In this document: in pieces, positions 6,118-10,643 of the stretch
How positions within the stretch are numbered: the first letter of the stretch is position 1
Layout: each line of letters starts with the position of its first letter
DNA from: JBBSOW01 sp038259365
GTDB taxonomy: Bacteria > Actinomycetota > Actinomycetes > Propionibacteriales > Propionibacteriaceae
Reading direction: 5' to 3'
Length of the DNA: 10,643 bases
NCBI GenBank assembly: GCA_038259365.1
Contig: JBBSOW010000106.1
Location: 1-10,643, forward strand
The notes under the pieces: model-generated
Told to the model about the DNA's origin: nothing
Seen by the model: only the letters and a program-made list of their open reading frames with translations
Database searches by the model: none
Position numbers and translations under genes: made by a program

Positions 6118-7197
6118 ATGCGCTACGTGGTGATCTTGGCCGGAGGTTCGGGAAAGCGGTTGTGGCCGCTGTCGCGAAAGGGGATGCCGAAGCAGTTGTT
6201 GAAGCTGGTCGGGGACCGCAGCCTGCTCCGCATCGCCTTCGACCGGCTGGAGCCGGTCGTGCCGCCGAGCCGAATCTTTGTCTGCACGGGCGCGGATTTC
6301 GCCGATGTCGTCGCCGCCGAGCTGCCGGAGATGCCGCCCGAGAACATCCTGGGCGAGCCGATGGGCCGCGATTCGCTCAACGCCGTCGCCTGGCCCGCCG
6401 CCGTGATCGCCGAGCGCGACCCCGACGCGGTCATCGCCGTGGTGGCCGCCGATCACATCATCCGACCCGAGCGCGAGTTCGCCGCCGCGGTGAACAGGGC
6501 CTTCGAGGTAGCCGAGGCCGACGCCGGCGCGCTGGTGACCTTCGGCGTCGTGCCGACCGCCCCGCACACCGGGTACGGCTACCTGAAACGCGGCGCCGAC
6601 GTGGTGGGTTACGCCGGCGTCTGCGAGGTGGCCCAGTTCCGTGAGAAACCGGATTGGCAGACCGCCGAGACCTACGTCAGCAGCGGCGACTACTGGTGGA
6701 ACTCCGGCATGTTCGTCTGGCGGGCCAAGACGGTGCTCGCCCAGATCGAGGCGCTGGTGCCCGATTGCCACCGGATCGTCACCGAGCTCGCGGCCCATCC
6801 GGGGCGGCTAGACGACCTGTTTCCTCAACTGCCCAAGATCAGCGTTGACTACGCGATCATGGAACCCGTTTCCCAGGGCCGGGGGAGCGCGCACGTGCTG
6901 GCGGTGCGGCTGCCGATCACCTGGCATGACATCGGCGGTTTCAACGCGCTCGCCCACCAGATGCACCGCGACGATGCCGGCAACGCCGTCCGTGGGCGGG
7001 TCGCGATCCTCGATGGGCTCAACAACCTGGTGATCAACAACAGCTCGAACCACGCGCTCGTGGCCGCCGTCGGGCTGCGCGACATGATCCTCATCCAGAC
7101 CGACGAGATCACCATGGTGTGCCCGCGTACCGACTCCGAGCGGGTCAAGGATCTCGTCGCGTTGAGCGTGCAGGGCTTCGGCGAAGACTACGCCTAG
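6118..7197 (+). CDS. manC: Mannose-1-phosphate guanylyltransferase (GDP-mannose synthesis)
   Basis: This enzyme makes GDP-mannose from mannose-1-phosphate and GTP (EC 2.7.7.13), the donor for polyprenyl-phosphate mannose and envelope mannans in actinobacteria. The 359-residue protein has the nucleotidyltransferase signature LAGGSGKRLWPLSR at 7-20 with PKQLL following (P24, K25), the metal/sugar region AADH (110-113), EKP at 176-178, WWNSGMFVW at about 193-201 and DYAIME at 244-249. It ends with the short beta-helix-like region and has no C-terminal phosphomannose isomerase cupin domain, so it is the single-function type. The start is ATG 6118 (MRYVVILAGG), where homology begins. The frame is open back to 5971, but that extension lies antisense to the neighbouring gene. 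No Shine-Dalgarno site is present and the gene may be leaderless. Mycobacterial homologues (called ManB, Rv3264c) lie near LCP and TIGR03089 genes too. Confidence 0.95.
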   Translation: MRYVVILAGGSGKRLWPLSRKGMPKQLLKLVGDRSLLRIAFDRLEPVVPPSRIFVCTGADFADVVAAELPEMPPENILGEPMGRDSLNAVAWPAAVIAERDPDAVIAVVAADHIIRPEREFAAAVNRAFEVAEADAGALVTFGVVPTAPHTGYGYLKRGADVVGYAGVCEVAQFREKPDWQTAETYVSSGDYWWNSGMFVWRAKTVLAQIEALVPDCHRIVTELAAHPGRLDDLFPQLPKISVDYAIMEPVSQGRGSAHVLAVRLPITWHDIGGFNALAHQMHRDDAGNAVRGRVAILDGLNNLVINNSSNHALVAAVGLRDMILIQTDEITMVCPRTDSERVKDLVALSVQGFGEDYA

Positions 7198-7363
7198 ATC
7201 GAGGGGTCGTGGGGGCTTGAACCCGCGTCCCTTTGGCACGCTCACCCCGCCGACCTCCTGCTGTCGGCCGCCGCGTAGGCGATGCCGCGGTCAGCCCCTG
7301 TCGATGGTGTGAAAGCCTGGCGGAGTCCACCCGGCCCGCTGACGCGGACGGGGTCACGCACTC

Positions 7364-7373
7364 GAGGAGGAGG
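7364..7373 (+). promoter_or_regulatory. Strong ribosome binding site for the ANL-YeiH fusion
   Basis: GAGGAGGAGG ends 4 nt before GTG 7378; the core GGAGG at 7366-7370 is 7 nt away. It fixes the start at GTG 7378 instead of the in-frame ATG at 7282. Confidence 0.8.
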
Positions 7374-7377
7374 CCGC

Positions 7378-9951
7378 GTGAGCGACGCGTACACCCCGGC
7401 TGGATTGCCAACCCGGCTCGATCAGCTGCTGTCCCGCTCGGCGGCCGCTCACCCCGGGCGGACCGCCATCGTCGAGGGTTCCAACCGGCTGACCTACGCC
7501 GAGTTCGACGCCGCCGTGGGGCGCACGACGAACCTGCTGCGGGACCGCGGGCTACATTCTGGGGAATCGGTCGCCTTGGATGCCCTCAACGGCACGGAGT
7601 TCGCCGTCTGCTACTTCGCGGTCCTGCGCGCCGGATGCGTGGTCGTCGCGCTCAACGTGTTCATCGGGTCGGCGTTTCTCACCGAACGGCTCATCGATTC
7701 CGGGGCCGCGGCGCTGGTGTGTGTGGTGGGTGCTGACCGGCTGCCGACCGCCGAAACGGCCCAGCACGCCGTCGACCGCGCGCCGGGTTGCCGTCAGTTG
7801 ATCGTCCTGGGCGGCCCCGAGGGCTCGCTGGCCGACCTCGCCGCCGAGTACCCGGTCCGCACCGCCCCGGCCGACCTCGCCGCCCCAGCCGACCTCACCG
7901 CCGATTCCCCGGCAGCCCCCCACGCCGTCGCCGACCCGACGGCGGTGATCACCTACCCACGCCGGGCTCCCGGCACCCCCATGGGGGTCCTGCTCAGCCA
8001 CGCGGCCATGCTGCACAACGCCGCCGCCGTCGCCGACACGCTCTACGGCCGGGACGGCCACGATGTGCACCTGGTGACGCTGCCGCTGTTTCACCTCCTC
8101 ACCCAGACGATGCAGCTCAACGCCGGGATCGCCACCGGTGCGACGCTGGTGTTGATGCCCCGGTTCGAGCCCGGCGAGGCGCTACGGTTGATGGCGGCCG
8201 AACGCGTGAGCACGCTCGTGGCGGCGCCCAGCATGCTCTGGGCCCTGGTCGCGGCCGCGGGCGAGCACCCCGACGACACCCGGGCCGTCCGCGAATCCCT
8301 GCGCCTGGTCTCCTCGCAACTCGCCCCGTTGCCCGAAGCCGTGCGCGACGGTGTCGAGGAACGCTTCGGTGTGCTGCCGCTCGAAGGCTTCGGGCACTCC
8401 GAGACGGGCATGGTGGCGCTGCACGCCCGCCCCGGCGACACGCGGCCCGGGTCGGTGGGCGGCCCCGTCGACGGGGTCGAGGCGCGGCTCGTGGCCCCAG
8501 ACGGTGCCGTGGTGGAGGGAGCTGGAACCGGCGAGCTCCAGGTGCGTGGGCCGGGCCTGATGAAGGGGTACCACCGCAACGAGCAGGCGACGAGCGCGGC
8601 GATGCGCGACGGCTGGTACCGCACCGGCAACCTTGCCCGGCGCGCCGATGACGGGCACTACGAGATGGTCGACCGGCCCACTCACCTGATCATGCGCGGC
8701 GGGCTCGCGATCTACCGGCGCGCCCTGGAGGAGGCAATGCTGACCCATCCGGCGGTCAGCCAGGCCAAGGTCGTCTCGGTCCCGCACGCCCGGCACGGAG
8801 AGGAGGTGCGCACCGTCATCGAGCGGGATCCTCGAGCGGTGGTCTCCGAGGCGGAGTTGTTGCAGTGGGCGCGAGAGCAACTCCCCGGCCTGGCCGGCAC
8901 CGACGTCGAGTTGATCGAACCCGCCGCAGGCGCGAGCCGCTGGCAGCGGGCCCGCAGCGTCGTGCGGCAGCTCCTGCCCGGCGTGGCCTTCGCGATGGCG
9001 GGAACCGCGGTGGCCTTCGCGATCAACCTCGTCGTCCCGTTCCTCAGCCCGCTGACCGGCGGGGTACTGCTCGGGGTGCTGTTGGCCAACGTCGGGCTGA
9101 TCCCGGCGCGGGTGCGCCCCGGCCTGGCGGTCTCCACCCGGCGGCTGCTGCGGGCCGGTGTCGTCTTCTTGGGCCTCCAGCTTTCTTTGCTGGAACTCGC
9201 CGGACTCGGCGCGCCGCTGCTGCTCGTGGTGCTCGTCACCGTGGTGTTCGGCTTCGTCGCCACCAGGTGGGTCGGGGAACGGCTCGGGCTATCGCGCGAC
9301 CTGTCGTTGCTGACCGCCGCCGGATTCTCCATCTGCGGAGCGTCTGCCATCGCGGCGATGGAGGGGGCCAGCGAGGCCGACGAGGACGAGGTAGCCACCT
9401 CGGTCGCCCTGGTGACCATCTTCGGCACCATCGCCTTGTTCGGTTGGCCGTTGTTGCAGGCGGTCCTGGGGCTGGGCGACGAGGCGTACGGAGCCTGGGC
9501 CGGCGCCAGCGTCCACGAGGTGGCCCAGGTGGTGGCGGCGGCGTCGCCGGCCGGAGAGACGGCCCTGGCCACCGCGATCGTGGTCAAGCTGGCCAGGGTG
9601 ATCATGCTGGCGCCGCTGGTGGCGGTGGTCGCCGTGCTGGCCCGCCGGCGCAGCATGATCGATCCCGACTCCGGCGGCAAGCGGCCGCCGCTGGTGCCGC
9701 TGTTCGTGCTCGGCTTCCTCGCCATGGTTCTCGTGCGCACCACCAACGTGCTGCCCGAGGGGGTGCTGGAGGCCACCAAGCTCCTCACCACGGCGCTGCT
9801 CGCAGCCGCCCTGTTCGGGCTGGGTACCGGAGTTCGGGTGCGAGTACTGCTCGCCACCGGCCCCCGAGCGCTGGCCCTAGGAGCCATCTCGACGATCGCG
9901 ATCGCGGCCGTGGCCTACGCCGGCGTGCTCATCGCCGTTGGGACGGGCTGA
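7378..9951 (+). CDS. Fusion: degenerate AMP-ligase-like (ANL) domain + YeiH/UPF0324 membrane transporter
   Basis: This is a single 857-residue frame. Residues 1 to about 531 follow the ANL (acyl-CoA synthetase) layout: an N-terminal part with RLTYAEFDAAVGR, an A5 motif GFGHSETG (337-344, E342 kept), WYRTGN (413-418), R433 and a shortened C-terminal lid. Key catalytic positions are lost. The phosphate loop TSGTTGxPKG reads PRRAPGTPMG (194-203), the ribose-binding Asp of RTGD is N418, and the lid SGK lysine is replaced (S520, R521, W522). Residues about 532-857 are a full-length UPF0324/YeiH domain with many membrane helices, including GFSICGASAIAA (649-660) and GASVHEVAQVVAA (709-721), both hallmarks of the putative sulfate exporter family. 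The start is GTG 7378, behind GGAGGAGG. No stop, frameshift or good internal ribosome site separates the halves. It lies downstream of manC on the same strand. Transporter family: sure; substrate and the role of the ANL part: unknown. A non-catalytic sensor or scaffold role is inference. Confidence 0.88.
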   Translation: MSDAYTPAGLPTRLDQLLSRSAAAHPGRTAIVEGSNRLTYAEFDAAVGRTTNLLRDRGLHSGESVALDALNGTEFAVCYFAVLRAGCVVVALNVFIGSAFLTERLIDSGAAALVCVVGADRLPTAETAQHAVDRAPGCRQLIVLGGPEGSLADLAAEYPVRTAPADLAAPADLTADSPAAPHAVADPTAVITYPRRAPGTPMGVLLSHAAMLHNAAAVADTLYGRDGHDVHLVTLPLFHLLTQTMQLNAGIATGATLVLMPRFEPGEALRLMAAERVSTLVAAPSMLWALVAAAGEHPDDTRAVRESLRLVSSQLAPLPEAVRDGVEERFGVLPLEGFGHSETGMVALHARPGDTRPGSVGGPVDGVEARLVAPDGAVVEGAGTGELQVRGPGLMKGYHRNEQATSAAMRDGWYRTGNLARRADDGHYEMVDRPTHLIMRGGLAIYRRALEEAMLTHPAVSQAKVVSVPHARHGEEVRTVIERDPRAVVSEAELLQWAREQLPGLAGTDVELIEPAAGASRWQRARSVVRQLLPGVAFAMAGTAVAFAINLVVPFLSPLTGGVLLGVLLANVGLIPARVRPGLAVSTRRLLRAGVVFLGLQLSLLELAGLGAPLLLVVLVTVVFGFVATRWVGERLGLSRDLSLLTAAGFSICGASAIAAMEGASEADEDEVATSVALVTIFGTIALFGWPLLQAVLGLGDEAYGAWAGASVHEVAQVVAAASPAGETALATAIVVKLARVIMLAPLVAVVAVLARRRSMIDPDSGGKRPPLVPLFVLGFLAMVLVRTTNVLPEGVLEATKLLTTALLAAALFGLGTGVRVRVLLATGPRALALGAISTIAIAAVAYAGVLIAVGTG

Positions 9952-10023
9952 GCTAACCGGGGTAGGAGGGCCGGTGACGCCCAGCCTGCGGGATTTCGAC
10001 GATAGCTGGTGACGTGGCGCTGG

Positions 10024-10061
10024 GGTCGGGCCGGCCGAGCTTGGACACGCCCGGCCCGACC
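10024..10061. terminator. Bidirectional terminator hairpin between convergent genes
   Basis: GGTCGGGCCGG (10024-10034) and CCGGCCCGACC (10051-10061) are perfect 11-bp reverse complements with a 16-nt loop. It starts 6 nt after the stop of the minus-strand surface-protein gene and about 70 nt after the fusion gene stop. There is no long T-run on either side, as is common for actinobacterial terminators. Confidence 0.7.
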
Positions 10062-10067
10062 TGCGCC

Positions 10068-10643
10068 TCAGAGAGCGGCCGAGCGGCGCCGCCGTGCCAC
10101 CAACAGGGCCGTTCCGCCGCCGGCCAGGCCGAGCGCGGCCAGCAGGCCGATCAGCAAGCCCGGGCCGCCGGTGTTGGCCAACCCGGTGACGGTGTCGAGG
10201 ACGGGGGCCGCCGGCCCGCCGTCGCCGTTCGCGCCGCCGCCGTTGCCGTTCGCGCCGTTGCCGTTCGCGCCGCCGCCGTTCGCGCCGCCGCCGTTGCCGT
10301 CGCCTCCGCCGTTGCCGGGAGTGCCCTCGTCGTCGACCAGCAGGAAGACGACCGGGTCGGCCTCGTCGGAGTCGTTGCCGTCCGCGTCGGTCGCGATGGC
10401 GGTGACGTCATGCACACCGGGGTCGAGCGGTTCGGTGGGAGTGAAGCTGAAGTTCCCGTCCGGATCGGTCGTGGTGGTGCCGACGTCCTCGCCGTCGATG
10501 AAGATGGTGACCGTCGTCCCCGGATCGGCGGTGCCGGTGATCGGCGGGGTCGGATCGGTGGTGGTCGACCCGTCCTCCGGCGAGGTGATCACCGGCGTGG
10601 TCGGGGCCTGGACGGCGAACTCGTTCACGTTGGACCGGTCGGA
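10068..10643 (-). CDS. C-terminal part of a cell-wall-anchored Ig-like-domain surface protein (5' end outside window)
   Basis: The frame is open from the right edge to TGA at 10068-10070, giving 191 residues; a GTG at 10628 is internal and not a likely start. The first residues (SDRSNVNEFAVQ) look like the last strand of a preceding Ig-like repeat. One bacterial Ig-like domain follows (about 13-104, from TTPVITSPEDGS to VVFLLVDD), with PITGTADPGTTVTIFIDG and ATDADGNDSDE typical of Big_6-like modules. A Gly/Asn/Ala-rich linker comes next, and then a sorting signal: LANTG, a hydrophobic segment (LLIGLLAALGLAGGGTALLV) and a RRRR tail. LAxTG is the motif used by class E sortases of high-GC Gram-positives, so the protein is expected to be linked to the cell wall. 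The ligand or adhesive role cannot be judged from this fragment. Confidence 0.88.
   Translation of the reverse strand, partial: SDRSNVNEFAVQAPTTPVITSPEDGSTTTDPTPPITGTADPGTTVTIFIDGEDVGTTTTDPDGNFSFTPTEPLDPGVHDVTAIATDADGNDSDEADPVVFLLVDDEGTPGNGGGDGNGGGANGGGANGNGANGNGGGANGDGGPAAPVLDTVTGLANTGGPGLLIGLLAALGLAGGGTALLVARRRRSAAL
10218..10318. repeat. Low-complexity GCC/GCCGTT repeat tract encoding the Gly-Asn-Ala linker
   Basis: Imperfect copies of GCCGTTCGCGCC and GCCGCCGCCGTT alternate across about 100 bp. On the minus strand they encode runs of GGAN, GNGAN and GGG, a flexible wall-spanning linker. Such tracts change length by slippage, in frame here. Confidence 0.75.

Noticed and set aside
7249..7268. 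Small stem GCCGAC-N8-GTCGGC after manC as a terminator
   Set aside because: Only 6 bp, 52 nt after the stop codon and with no T-run, so support is too weak to list as a feature.
7788..8651. 287-codon plus-strand open frame in the ANL part (and a similar one at 8865-9956)
   Set aside because: Both are out-of-frame Arg/Gly/Pro-rich shadows of the 857-residue fusion, typical of very GC-rich DNA.
8712..9887. 391-codon minus-strand open frame opposite the YeiH domain
   Set aside because: Ser/Thr/Ala-rich antisense shadow; the plus strand encodes clear YeiH motifs.
10221..10318. GCC-rich repeat tract considered as a CRISPR-like array
   Set aside because: No constant repeat with unique spacers; it is low-complexity coding sequence for a Gly/Asn/Ala linker.

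Overview
The window is GC-rich DNA with G/C-ending codons. It encodes a TIGR03089-family protein (known only from Actinobacteria), an LCP phosphotransferase with a long basic N-terminal tail, and a LANTG-type class E sorting signal. Together these point to a high-GC Gram-positive actinomycete. The genus cannot be fixed from the sequence. The combination of LCP, TIGR03089 and mannose-1-phosphate guanylyltransferase genes recalls the mycobacterial Rv3264c-Rv3268 neighbourhood, where cell-envelope glycan genes cluster.

Left part (1-3268): an LCP (LytR-CpsA-Psr) glycopolymer transferase on the minus strand, cut by the left edge at or next to its stop codon. It diverges from an ExoA-like family 2 glycosyltransferase on the plus strand. 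The glycosyltransferase converges with, and overlaps by 26 bp, the minus-strand TIGR03089 gene.

Middle (3274-6117): a VapBC-type toxin-antitoxin pair (PIN ribonuclease, ribbon-helix-helix antitoxin) lies immediately upstream of the TIGR03089 gene, only 5 bp from its start. Upstream of that is a 653-residue protein of unknown function. All four genes run on the minus strand, and this stretch looks less GC-rich than its flanks, so it may be partly acquired. A 94-bp divergent spacer with a 20-bp tandem repeat separates the unknown gene from manC.

Right part (6118-10643): a plus-strand mannose-1-phosphate guanylyltransferase makes GDP-mannose for envelope glycans. After a 180-bp spacer comes an 857-residue fusion: an N-terminal acyl-CoA-synthetase-like (ANL) domain whose core catalytic motifs are degraded, joined to a complete YeiH/UPF0324 membrane transporter domain. 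A strong hairpin separates it from a convergent minus-strand gene for the C-terminal end of a cell-wall-anchored Ig-like-domain protein that runs off the right edge.

Taken together, most genes serve the cell envelope: GDP-mannose supply, a membrane glycosyltransferase, LCP ligation of glycan to peptidoglycan, and a sortase substrate. The most unusual object is the ANL-YeiH fusion. The 653-residue protein and the toxin-antitoxin pair wedged next to TIGR03089 are the next most interesting. No rRNA, intact tRNA, CRISPR array, transposase or phage gene was seen.
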